From an uncultured Eubacteriales bacterium (lineage in GTDB: Bacteria; Bacillota; Clostridia; Oscillospirales; Oscillospiraceae), in the NCBI GenBank assembly GCA_905201305.1, contig CAJKNS010000003.1:1-26267 (forward strand): a DNA stretch of 26,267 nucleotides, given 5' to 3'. A model generated the notes under the pieces. That model searched no databases, was not told the origin of the DNA, and saw nothing but the letters and a program-made list of their open reading frames with translations. Each line of letters starts with the position of its first letter. Positions within the stretch are counted from its first letter, which is position 1. The position numbers were made by a program, and so were the translations under genes. Below are positions 8,022 to 14,043 of the stretch, in pieces.

Positions 8022-8051
8022 TGGAATCATTCCTTTCTTCTTTGTGTCTAC

Positions 8052-8080
8052 AATATACAACAGAAATGGAAATCTGTCAA
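8052..8080 (-). promoter_or_regulatory. Sigma-A promoter of the tiny-ORF transcript
   Basis: On the minus strand, TTGACA (8075-8080), a 17-base spacer, and TATATT (8052-8057). The -35 is perfect, the -10 differs from consensus at one position and the spacing is ideal, so high activity is likely. The predicted start is near 8045. Confidence 0.85.
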
Positions 8081-8152
8081 GGGGTTTTGTGAGAAAAATG
8101 CAAAAATATTTTCCGGGTATCGAAGACGGAAAAATTGCAATGACGGAATAGC

Positions 8153-8275
8153 ATGACGGAAATTCACCTAAGCTCCGATGTGCAGACGAATGTGTGCCGG
8201 AGATGCACAATGGACTGCGCAACTTGTACAAAAAATGCAGGAAAAACCGCAAAAAGGTTGTCGCGTGAAACGTGA
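8153..8275 (+). CDS. Possible 40-residue cysteine-rich peptide
   Basis: ATG at 8153 runs to TGA at 8273-8275, just before the T-box promoter. The product contains four cysteines in a tight CxxC-x3-CxxC pattern (CRRCTMDCATC, residues 15-25) and a basic tail. Such spacing could bind zinc or a metal cluster, or belong to a modified peptide precursor. The ribosome site is poor (GGA with a short gap) and no promoter is evident on this strand, so it may be chance. I do not recognise a family. Confidence 0.25.
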   Translation: MTEIHLSSDVQTNVCRRCTMDCATCTKNAGKTAKRLSRET

Positions 8276-8283
8276 AATGCATA

Positions 8284-8312
8284 TTGACAAATTACCGCCG
8301 GAAGACTATGAT
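8284..8312 (+). promoter_or_regulatory. Sigma-A promoter of the T-box leader and 2-oxoacid oxidoreductase operon
   Basis: TTGACA (8284-8289), 17-base spacer, TATGAT (8307-8312). The -35 is perfect, the -10 differs by one base and the spacing is ideal. The transcript should start near 8319-8321, directly at the 5' side of the T-box stem I. Confidence 0.88.
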
Positions 8313-8318
8313 AGACCC

Positions 8319-8568
8319 AAGTTCAAAACACTGTAAATGTAATGACGAAGACAGTAGGACGCAGGCAAACTCCAAAGCGAGCCGGGGGCGGTGGAAGCCC
8401 GGCGATAGTAGCGGCGATCTGAACATCACTTCTGAACAGCAGCCCAAACATTGTAGTAGGCGCTGCCGGTATTCCCCGTTATCGGAAGAGCATATGTTGG
8501 TATGCAGTAACGGGTGGTTATACGAAGCGTTTGCGGCTTTCGTCCCTTTACGGACGGAGCCGCTTTTT
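8319..8568 (+). promoter_or_regulatory. T-box riboswitch with AUC (isoleucine) specifier
   Basis: All main parts of a T-box leader are visible. They are AGTA of the specifier-loop S-turn (8353-8356), the AGCGAGC apical bulge (8376-8382) and the GGTGGAAGCC distal loop (8390-8399). The specifier strand reads GAAC-ATC-ACTTCTGAAC, giving ATC at 8425-8427. The antiterminator pairs GGG 8512-8514 with CCC 8544-8546 and ACGAA 8522-8526 with TTCGT 8539-8543. It leaves the canonical seven-base bulge whose TGGT (8515-8518) would pair with the ACCA end of an uncharged tRNA. The competing terminator occupies 8533-8568. Known T-box logic: uncharged tRNA-Ile should stabilise the antiterminator and switch the operon on. 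The codon reading rests on the position relative to the conserved ACTxxTGAxC block. Confidence 0.92.
8533..8568 (+). terminator. T-box-controlled terminator
   Basis: GCGGCT 8533-8538 pairs with AGCCGC 8558-8563 and CGTCC 8541-8545 with GGACG 8552-8556, followed by T5 at 8564-8568. CGTCC is also used by the antiterminator, so the two structures exclude each other. Confidence 0.92.
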
Positions 8569-8606
8569 GTATCCTCCGGCTGCATAAAAAACAGGGAGGT
8601 TTTTTT

Positions 8607-9188
8607 GTGAACAATCAGGATATGGTGGAGATCCGCTGGCACGGTCGCGGCGGACAGGGCGCAAAAACCGCATGCCTTCTGCTGGCAGACGCGGCGTTTT
8701 CGTCGGGAAAGTATGTGCAGGGCTTTCCGGAATACGGTCCGGAGCGCAGCGGTGCGCCCATCACAGCCTATAATCGGATCAGCACCCAGCGGTGCGGCAT
8801 CCATTCCAATATCTACGAGCCGGATTACGTGGTGGTGGTAGACGAAGGACTCATCGACTGCGTAGACGTGACCGCAGGCTTGAAGGAATCCGGCGCGATT
8901 ATCATCAACACGAAAAAGCCCCCGGAGGAAATCCGTCCGCTGCTGGGCGGCTATGCAGGCAGGGTCTGCACCATCGACGCAAACGGCATTTCCAAGGAGA
9001 TTTTGGGTAAGGTGTTCCCCAACACCCCCATGCTAGCGGCAACGGTAAAGGTCAGCGGCGTGGTGGAACCGGAGAAGTTTAAGGCGGATATGGAGGAGTC
9101 CTTCCACCATAAATTTGCCACCAAGCCCCAGGTGATCGCGGGCAATATGAAGGTTTTGAGCATTTCCATGGAGGAGGTACAGGGATGA
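8607..9188 (+). CDS. 2-oxoacid:ferredoxin oxidoreductase, gamma subunit
   Basis: This 193-residue gamma (catalytic domain III) subunit belongs to the pyruvate/2-ketoisovalerate:ferredoxin oxidoreductase family. The opening IRWHGRGGQGAKTA and then GKYVQGFPEYGPERSGAPITAYNRI are the family signature. The start is GTG at 8607, with GGGAGG seven bases upstream; an earlier start would run back into the terminator hairpin. The gene ends in an ATGA overlap with the delta gene. It is the first gene behind the Ile T-box, which favours a branched-chain 2-oxoacid (VOR-type) substrate over pyruvate. Subunit sequence alone does not separate the two, so I give no symbol. Confidence 0.93.
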   Translation: MNNQDMVEIRWHGRGGQGAKTACLLLADAAFSSGKYVQGFPEYGPERSGAPITAYNRISTQRCGIHSNIYEPDYVVVVDEGLIDCVDVTAGLKESGAIIINTKKPPEEIRPLLGGYAGRVCTIDANGISKEILGKVFPNTPMLAATVKVSGVVEPEKFKADMEESFHHKFATKPQVIAGNMKVLSISMEEVQG

Positions 9189-9487
9189 TTTACGCAAAGG
9201 ATATTCATGAAAATTCCCCCTGGCAGCAGCTGACCCCGGGCGGAGAAATCTATGAGCCTGCCACGTCGCTGACGTTCAACACCGGAGACTGGCGCACGCA
9301 GACCCCCGTATTTCTGGCGGATAAATGTAAGCAGTGCCTTTTGTGCGTGCCCTACTGTCCCGACAGCGCCATTCCGGTAAAGAACGGGCGGCGCGGCGAG
9401 TTCGATTTACAGCACTGCAAGGGCTGCGGCATCTGCATCACCGCATGTCCCTTTGACGCCATCAAATTTCAGGAGGAGGGAGAATAA
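9185..9487 (+). CDS. 2-oxoacid:ferredoxin oxidoreductase, delta (ferredoxin-like) subunit
   Basis: This 100-residue subunit has two [4Fe-4S] motifs: CKQCLLCVPYCPDSAI and CKGCGICITACPFDAI (each CxxCxxCxxxC(P)). In four-subunit PFOR/VOR enzymes this subunit carries electrons from the TPP site to external ferredoxin. The ATG overlaps the gamma stop (ATGA), and its own TAA overlaps the alpha ATG (TAATG), so synthesis of the subunits is tightly coupled. Confidence 0.95.
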   Translation: MIYAKDIHENSPWQQLTPGGEIYEPATSLTFNTGDWRTQTPVFLADKCKQCLLCVPYCPDSAIPVKNGRRGEFDLQHCKGCGICITACPFDAIKFQEEGE

Positions 9488-10665
9488 TGGCACATCTCGA
9501 CAGACTTTCCGGCAACGAAGCGGTTGCCGTTGCCATGCGGCAGATTGACCCTGACGTTATGGGCGCATTCCCCATCACTCCCTCCACGGAAATCCCCCAG
9601 TATTTTGCCCAGTATGTGGCGGACGGCAAGGTACATACCGAGCTGGTGACGGTGGAATCCGAGCACAGCTCCATGTCTGTCTGCATCGGCGCCGCAGCGG
9701 CTGGCGGACGTGCCATCAGCGCCACGTCTTCCTGCGGACTGGCGCTGATGTATGAGCTGCTGTATGTGGCAGCGTCCAGCAGGCTGCCCATCGTTTTGGC
9801 GGTTTCCACCCGGGCGCTGTCCGGTCCCATCAATATCAACAACGATCATTCCGATGCCATGGGCGCACGGGATGCGGGCTGGATTCAGATTTACGCAGAG
9901 AACAATCAGGAGGTCTACGACAACTATGTCCAGGCGTTCCCCATTGCCGAGGCTGTACGGCTGCCGGTGATGATCTGCATGGACGGTTTTATTACCTCCC
10001 ATGCGGTGGAGAACATTGAGCTGCTGGAGGACAGCGAGGTTAAGGGCTTTGTGGGGGAATATCACCCGGAGCATTCTCTGCTGAAAGCCGGAGAGACCAT
10101 GGCAGTGGGTCCCTATGACGTGACCCATTACTATTTTGAGCATAAAAAGCAGGAAGCCGAAGCCATGAAGGATGCCAAGCAGGCGATTCTCCATCAGGGC
10201 AAGCGCTTTGGCGAGCAGTTCGGCAGAACCTATGGCTTCTTTGAGGAATATTGCATGGAGGACGCCGAGGAAGCGCTGGTGCTCATCGGCTCCACTGCTG
10301 GCACTGCAAAGGCTGCGGTGGATGCACTTCGGGCACAGGGCAAGAAGGTCGGTCTGGTAAAGCTCCGTGTATTCCGCCCGTTCCCGGCGGAGGAGCTGGC
10401 ACAGGCGCTGTCTCATTGTAAGGCGGTGGCTGTCATGGACAAGTCCGAGGGCTTCAGCGCCTGCGGCGGTCCGATTTTTGCGGAAACCCGCAGTGCGCTG
10501 TATGATTTGGAGCATCGTCCTAAGCTCATCAATGTGGTCTATGGTCTGGGCGGCAGAGATGTGTCCACCGGCGACATTGCAGCCCTGTATCAGCGGCTGG
10601 AGCAGATTGCCGAAACCGGCGAGGTTGGCAAAGTATACACCCATATGGGCGTCAGGGGGGAATAA
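9487..10665 (+). CDS. 2-oxoacid:ferredoxin oxidoreductase, alpha subunit
   Basis: This 392-residue alpha subunit combines the pyrimidine-binding and transketolase C-like domains. The N-terminus MAHLDRLSGNEAVAVAMRQIDPDVMGAFPITPSTEI is diagnostic. It is followed by VESEHSSMSVCIGAAAAGGR, including the conserved Glu of the TPP activation site, and TSSCGLALMYELLYVAASSRLPIV. The C-terminal half (VGLVKLRVFRPFPAEEL, VMDKSEGFSACGG) is the swivelling domain. The enzyme decarboxylates a 2-oxoacid to an acyl-CoA and reduces ferredoxin, or runs in reverse with CO2 and reduced ferredoxin. Length is normal for the family. Confidence 0.95.
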   Translation: MAHLDRLSGNEAVAVAMRQIDPDVMGAFPITPSTEIPQYFAQYVADGKVHTELVTVESEHSSMSVCIGAAAAGGRAISATSSCGLALMYELLYVAASSRLPIVLAVSTRALSGPININNDHSDAMGARDAGWIQIYAENNQEVYDNYVQAFPIAEAVRLPVMICMDGFITSHAVENIELLEDSEVKGFVGEYHPEHSLLKAGETMAVGPYDVTHYYFEHKKQEAEAMKDAKQAILHQGKRFGEQFGRTYGFFEEYCMEDAEEALVLIGSTAGTAKAAVDALRAQGKKVGLVKLRVFRPFPAEELAQALSHCKAVAVMDKSEGFSACGGPIFAETRSALYDLEHRPKLINVVYGLGGRDVSTGDIAALYQRLEQIAETGEVGKVYTHMGVRGE

Positions 10666-10668
10666 ATC

Positions 10669-11598
10669 ATGGCATATCAGTTTAAGAAAGAGCTTGAAAA
10701 GCCCGAGCGTTTTGTGGGCGGTCATCGGTTGTGCGCAGGCTGCGGCGCGGGTATTACCTGCCGTGCCGTGATGCGGGCATTGGAGCCGGAGGATCGTGCG
10801 GTAATTACCAACGCCACCGGCTGCCTGGAGGTTTCCTCCTTCATGTACCCCTATACCTCCTGGACGGAGAGCTATGTGCATTCCGCTTTTGAAAATGCCG
10901 CTGCCACCTGCTCCGGCGTAGAGGCATGCTATAAAGCCCTCCGCAAACAGGGAAAGGTCCAGGAAAACTTTAAATTCATTACCTTTGGCGGCGACGGCGG
11001 CACCTATGACATTGGTTTTCAGTCTCTGTCCGGCGCCATGGAGCGGGGACATGACATGGTGTATGTTTGCTACGACAACGAGGCATATATGAATACCGGC
11101 ATTCAGCGTTCGTCCTCTACCCCGCGCTTTGCGGACGCCACCACGGCGCCCGTTGGCTCCGAAATTCAGGGCAAGCAGCAGGACAAAAAGGATTTGACCG
11201 CCATTATGGTTGCCCACGGCATCCCCTATGTTGCCCAGTCCACGTTCATCGGCAACTTCCGGGACCTCCACGAGAAGGCAAAGAAGGCGATTTATACCCA
11301 AGGACCCTGCTTCCTGAACGTGCTGTCCCCCTGCCCCAGAGGGTGGCAGTATGACACGGCGCTGCTGCCCACCATCTGCCAGCTGGCGGTGGACACCTGC
11401 CTGTGGCCCATGTATGAGGTGGAAAACGGCGTTTGGCGGCTGACCTATGAGCCCAAGAAAAAGAAGCCCATCGAGGACTATATGCGGCTCCAGGGACGGT
11501 TCAAGCACTGCTTTAAGAAGGGCAACGAGTGGATGCTGGAGAATGCCCAGGCGTACGTGGACCGGAAATGGGAGGAGCTGCTGGCGAAGTGCAGATGA
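10669..11598 (+). CDS. 2-oxoacid:ferredoxin oxidoreductase, beta (TPP and Fe-S) subunit
   Basis: This 309-residue beta subunit starts GGHRLCAGCGAGITCRAV, whose CxxC ligates the proximal [4Fe-4S] cluster with later cysteines. GGDGGTYDIGFQSLSGAMERGHDMVYVCYDNEAYMNTG is the TPP/Mg-binding GDG...N motif. The substrate-facing stretch reads SSTPRFADATTAPVG rather than the SSTPYGAxTTT usual in the pyruvate enzymes I remember, which is compatible with a non-pyruvate substrate. The alpha stop is three bases upstream. The TGA overlaps the next small gene (ATGA). Confidence 0.94.
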   Translation: MAYQFKKELEKPERFVGGHRLCAGCGAGITCRAVMRALEPEDRAVITNATGCLEVSSFMYPYTSWTESYVHSAFENAAATCSGVEACYKALRKQGKVQENFKFITFGGDGGTYDIGFQSLSGAMERGHDMVYVCYDNEAYMNTGIQRSSSTPRFADATTAPVGSEIQGKQQDKKDLTAIMVAHGIPYVAQSTFIGNFRDLHEKAKKAIYTQGPCFLNVLSPCPRGWQYDTALLPTICQLAVDTCLWPMYEVENGVWRLTYEPKKKKPIEDYMRLQGRFKHCFKKGNEWMLENAQAYVDRKWEELLAKCR

Positions 11599-11741
11599 TT
11601 TTGAATGATACCTCAGAGGAAAAGCTGTGGATGGCAGACCTTCATGCCAAGGGGGCAGAGGCTGAGCTGCAACAGCAAAATGGCGAGGAGATGGATGCGA
11701 GAGAGGCATTGAGCGTTCTGCGGGAAAAATACCATGTATGA
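11595..11741 (+). CDS. Small hypothetical protein coupled to the oxidoreductase operon (48 aa)
   Basis: The ATG at 11595 overlaps the beta-subunit stop in ATGA, so translation is probably coupled. The product is acidic and helical (MILNDTSEEKLWMADLHAKG, then a C-terminus ending VLREKYHV). The ending resembles the C-termini of many small antitoxin-like or regulatory proteins (EVLxxLRxKY pattern), but no toxin partner is adjacent and the match is too short to name it. It could be a small assembly or stability factor for the enzyme. No cysteine and no membrane segment. Confidence 0.6.
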   Translation: MILNDTSEEKLWMADLHAKGAEAELQQQNGEEMDAREALSVLREKYHV

Positions 11742-11780
11742 TGCCTGCTGTGTGGAAATAATCGAATGATGCATAAAACG

Positions 11781-11814
11781 ATACCGCCGGAGCGTTCCTA
11801 CGCTCCGGCGGTAT
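11781..11814. terminator. Bidirectional terminator between converging units
   Basis: A perfect 14-base inverted repeat (ATACCGCCGGAGCG and its complement) around a six-base loop. Leftward it is followed by GTTTTATG (U-rich); rightward by TGCTGCATTTATT. It sits nine bases beyond the stop of the minus-strand gene at 11823 and serves both sides. Confidence 0.85.
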
Positions 11815-11822
11815 TGCTGCAT

Positions 11823-12275
11823 TTATTCGGATGCAATGTGGAGACTTTGAAGCAATAGAGCAACATCGGGGCTGCCACAAAAGGATTCAATCCCCCTGCC
11901 CCAATGGGTGGAAAGCTGAAACACCAGCGTGTTGGGCTCAGAAGGCTTTGCGTCAGGCAGATCCACCCGCAGCTCCCAATAGCCGCGTCTGCCGCTGAGA
12001 TAGGCGGCGGAATGACCGGAAAGACCGTTTTGCTGGAAGGGCGTTATGGGAGAGAGCACGGTATAGCCGCCCTCGGACAGAATACTGCGCAGCTCATCGC
12101 CGGAGGACTTTGCACTGCGGTCCAGACTGATGGTGATCTGATAGCTACCATCCGGAGCACGGAGCTCCAGGGTGGGGTTGACATGGGGCTCCTGGGGTTC
12201 CAGAAGGGTAAAGCCAGGGGGAAGCTGGAACGATAGACCGGCGGCGGAAATATGGGCAGATTCAATTTCGAACAT
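11823..12275 (-). CDS. Hypothetical protein (150 aa)
   Basis: I do not recognise the family. It is a soluble 150-residue protein with no signal peptide, cysteine pair or membrane segment. It reads MFEIESAHISAAGLSFQLPPGF, a beta-rich middle (YQITISLDRSAKSSGDELRSILSEGGYTVL) and VFQLSTHWGRG near the end. The pattern of alternating beta strands and a helix is reminiscent of small DUF1795/PsbP-like folds, but that is only an impression. The start is set by GGAGGAATGCGAA before the ATG at 12275. It has its own promoter and shares a terminator with the converging oxidoreductase operon. Confidence 0.75.
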   Translation of the reverse strand: MFEIESAHISAAGLSFQLPPGFTLLEPQEPHVNPTLELRAPDGSYQITISLDRSAKSSGDELRSILSEGGYTVLSPITPFQQNGLSGHSAAYLSGRRGYWELRVDLPDAKPSEPNTLVFQLSTHWGRGIESFCGSPDVALLLQSLHIASE

Positions 12276-12311
12276 TTCGCATTCCTCCGAATTGTCAGTT
12301 ATTTGAAATAC

Positions 12312-12340
12312 ATTATATCACAACCGTATGTTGCAGACAA
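12312..12340 (-). promoter_or_regulatory. Promoter of the 150-aa hypothetical gene
   Basis: Minus strand: TTGTCT (12335-12340), 17-base spacer, TATAAT (12312-12317) with a TG one base before the -10 (extended -10). Confidence 0.75.
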
Positions 12341-12400
12341 GCATAAAGTATAAAACATTCCACTTTGACGGTAAAATAATTACAAGAAAGTGGTGATGTT

Positions 12401-12733
12401 GTGGATGTACTTGCTCGCTTACGGGAACTGTTAAAAGAACGCGGTTGGACGGAATATCGTTTGGCGAAGGAGTGTGGACTCTCGGAATCAACGATACACA
12501 ACATCTACCGACGGAATGCAACGCCCTCTATTTATACACTGGAGATTATTTGCCACGGCTTCGGCATCACCCTCTCCCAATTCTTCGCGGAGGGTGAAAT
12601 GGTGGAACTCAATCCGGAGCTCAAAGCCCTGTTTGAGGGTTGGAGACCGTTGACGCCCAAGCAGAAGGAAGCTGTGCTCACTGTGGTGCAGGCGTTCTCT
12701 GCTAATGACCTACAGGAAACGGATTCAGAATGA
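12401..12733 (+). CDS. XRE-family helix-turn-helix regulator (110 aa)
   Basis: An N-terminal Cro/CI-type HTH spans residues about 5-62: LRELLKERGWTEYRLAKECGLSESTIHNIYRRNATPSIYTLEIICHGFGITLSQFF, with the usual Q/R-LA...S-x-I-x...P-x3-L-x-I-C pattern. The C-terminal 45 residues (ELNPELKALFEGWRPLTPKQKEAVLTVVQAF) form a short helical part common in small Firmicute regulators. The start is GTG at 12401, preceded by a weak GGTGAT site. It stands alone, divergent from the 150-aa gene and closed by its own terminator, so no target operon is indicated; autoregulation through the shared 125-base intergenic region is possible. Confidence 0.9.
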   Translation: MDVLARLRELLKERGWTEYRLAKECGLSESTIHNIYRRNATPSIYTLEIICHGFGITLSQFFAEGEMVELNPELKALFEGWRPLTPKQKEAVLTVVQAFSANDLQETDSE

Positions 12734-12737
12734 AAAT

Positions 12738-12770
12738 AACCCCGACGGCTTGCTGACCGTCGGGGTTTTG
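12738..12770 (+). terminator. Terminator of the XRE gene
   Basis: AACCCCGACGG 12738-12748 pairs with CCGTCGGGGTT 12757-12767, followed by TTTT overlapping the stem end. Confidence 0.9.
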
Positions 12771-12795
12771 CTATGTTTAGGGGGCTTGTACCATG

Positions 12796-12829
12796 AAAAA
12801 GTTCCGCAGTGGAAAAACCACTGCGGAAC
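12796..12829 (-). terminator. Terminator of the BKACE gene
   Basis: GTTCCGCAGTGG 12801-12812 pairs with CCACTGCGGAAC 12818-12829 (perfect, five-base loop). Minus-strand transcripts then read CTTTTTCATG. It lies 17 bases beyond the stop. Confidence 0.88.
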
Positions 12830-12846
12830 AGATGTATAGAAGTAAA

Positions 12847-13860
12847 TTACTTCTTGCCGCCCATGGAAGTAGCAGCAAAGTAGGGACCGCCAAACTCGTC
12901 CTTAACAGCCTGCTTAGCAGCTTCCAGATCCTCGATCTTAACAGCGTCGAGAGCAGCGCAAACAGCCTCATGATCCAGGGGCTTCAGACCCAGCATCTCA
13001 CGAGCCTCAGCGGGGGTAGCAACCTCGTTGCCGAATGCCTCGATGGCACGAGCAGCGCGCTGAACCAGCATCAGGTTGGTAGCCATGATCTTCTTGCCGT
13101 CCTTGTCCTTGCCGTAAACAACGTTGTCCTCCATGCCGACGCGGACATGACCGCCGTTGGCGATGCAGGAGAACATAACAGGCAGGTGACCCTTGCCGAT
13201 GCCGAAGCCGGACCAGGTGCACTCAGCGGGCAGCTTGCCGGCAGCCTGCAGGTTGTGCATCTCGTCGAGCAGGATCTGCAGATCGTGGGGAGTAGCGTCC
13301 ATGCCGCCAACTACGCCCAGGCAGAACTGGAAGTGCAGAGGAGCAACAACGAAGCCCTTCTTCCAATAGATGCCAACAGCACGCAGAGCGCCGAAATCAA
13401 AGATCTCGAACTCAGGCTTAATGCCCTTCTCCTGGTACAGGGTGCCCAGAGTGGAGAGCATGTTGGGGGAGTTGTGGAATACGCCGCCGGGGATGCCCCA
13501 GTTGAAGGAGGAAGCATCGAAGGTGCCCATCTCAATGCCGGGAACGTTCTTGTGGTGCAGCATACGCATAGCGTTGCCGTAGGGGGAGTCATCGGAAACG
13601 CGGTTGTCACCGGAGGAGGTGCAGTTTACGATAACGTCGCAGTCCTTGTGAGCACGGATGGCCTTGATGGTCTCGTAGAACTTTACGGGATCCATAACGC
13701 CAGCGCCGTTGTCGTCACGCATATGCAGATGAACAACAGAAGCGCCAGCCTTCCAGCACTCATAAGCGCACTCGGCGATCTGAGCGGGAGTCTCGGGGAT
13801 GTCATAACCAGCGGGAGTTACAGCGCCGGTCAGAGCGGCGGTAATGATGGTCTTTGCCAT
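12847..13860 (-). CDS. Beta-keto acid cleavage enzyme (BKACE, DUF849; Kce-like)
   Basis: BKACE enzymes condense a beta-keto acid with acetyl-CoA to give acetoacetate and a new CoA ester. The founding member, Kce, cleaves 3-keto-5-aminohexanoate in lysine fermentation. The zinc-site motif HLHMRD (His44, His46) and GGHVRVGMED (His238, Glu244) are intact, and the N-terminus KTIITAALTGA is typical. At 337 residues it is longer than classical Kce (about 275): it has an internal stretch around 115-165 and a C-terminal tail of about 45 residues. The substrate is therefore open (aminohexanoate, dehydrocarnitine or other). No lysine-pathway partners (kamA, kamDE, kdd, kal) are in the window. Single-gene unit with its own promoter and terminator. 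Confidence 0.88.
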   Translation of the reverse strand: MAKTIITAALTGAVTPAGYDIPETPAQIAECAYECWKAGASVVHLHMRDDNGAGVMDPVKFYETIKAIRAHKDCDVIVNCTSSGDNRVSDDSPYGNAMRMLHHKNVPGIEMGTFDASSFNWGIPGGVFHNSPNMLSTLGTLYQEKGIKPEFEIFDFGALRAVGIYWKKGFVVAPLHFQFCLGVVGGMDATPHDLQILLDEMHNLQAAGKLPAECTWSGFGIGKGHLPVMFSCIANGGHVRVGMEDNVVYGKDKDGKKIMATNLMLVQRAARAIEAFGNEVATPAEAREMLGLKPLDHEAVCAALDAVKIEDLEAAKQAVKDEFGGPYFAATSMGGKK

Positions 13861-13920
13861 GGAAAATCAATCCTTTCTTAACTTCAGCGTCCTCCGAAGA
13901 GCACGCTTTTTTCTTCCTCT

Positions 13921-13948
13921 ATTGTAGCACAAAATAGACGAAATGCAA
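13921..13948 (-). promoter_or_regulatory. Promoter of the BKACE gene
   Basis: Minus strand: TTGCAT (13943-13948), 16-base spacer, TACAAT (13921-13926), followed by a leader of about 55 bases with AAAGGA before the ATG. Confidence 0.65.
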
Positions 13949-13997
13949 TCCTTTTTCGCTGATTTATTCAGCCGATACACGAATCCATTCCGGCAGA

Positions 13998-14029
13998 TAA
14001 AAAAGGAGGACGGGCTGAACCCGTCCTCC
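13998..14029 (-). terminator. Terminator of the solute-binding protein gene
   Basis: GGAGGACGGG 14005-14014 pairs with CCCGTCCTCC 14020-14029. A run of A just left of it (13999-14004) gives the U tract for minus-strand transcripts. Confidence 0.88.
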
Positions 14030-14043
14030 ATATAATCAGTGAT

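Larger units (their letters stand above)
7431..8046 (-). ncRNA. Predicted 0.6-kb transcript carrying an array of tiny reading frames
   Basis: This transcript is bounded by a consensus sigma-A promoter (8052-8080) and a rho-independent terminator (7431-7474), and no ordinary gene lies between them. Six modules repeat the same layout. Each has a strong Shine-Dalgarno (GGAGG five times, AAAGGA once), 4-6 variable bases, TCC, one base, a start codon, 1-2 further codons, and a stop. Start codons lie at 8021, 7851, 7798, 7697, 7643 and 7572 (A or G of the start). A seventh frame of seven codons starts at 7498 and stops exactly at the terminator. The GGA and TCC elements could pair and partly mask each ribosome site. 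I do not recognise a known RNA family. Possible roles are a ribosome or initiator-tRNA sponge, a minigene-type tRNA-sequestering RNA, or a regulatory leader-like RNA. Confidence 0.7.

Noticed and set aside
7561..8036. CsrB-like sponge for CsrA (repeated GGA motifs)
   Set aside because: CsrB-type RNAs present GGA in hairpin loops. Here GGAGG is always at ribosome-site distance from a start codon followed at once by a stop, so tiny frames fit better. A CsrA role is not excluded but has no direct support.
8013..8282. Minus-strand frame of 89 codons, Phe/His-rich
   Set aside because: It crosses the consensus promoter at 8052-8080, so most of it would lie upstream of the transcript start, and it has no supporting ribosome site.
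9469..11880. Minus-strand open frame of about 800 codons across the oxidoreductase operon
   Set aside because: It is fully antisense to four clearly conserved, overlapping genes, has no ribosome site or promoter, and its protein has no recognisable domain. The long opening is a by-product of codon bias on the coding strand.
12793..13881. Plus-strand frame antisense to the BKACE gene, with similar ones at 14422-15819, 20764-21717, 21809-22675 and 22816-23760
   Set aside because: All mirror minus-strand genes with strong family motifs and highly biased codons. The translations are Gly/Leu/Ser/Val-rich shadows without motifs or ribosome sites.
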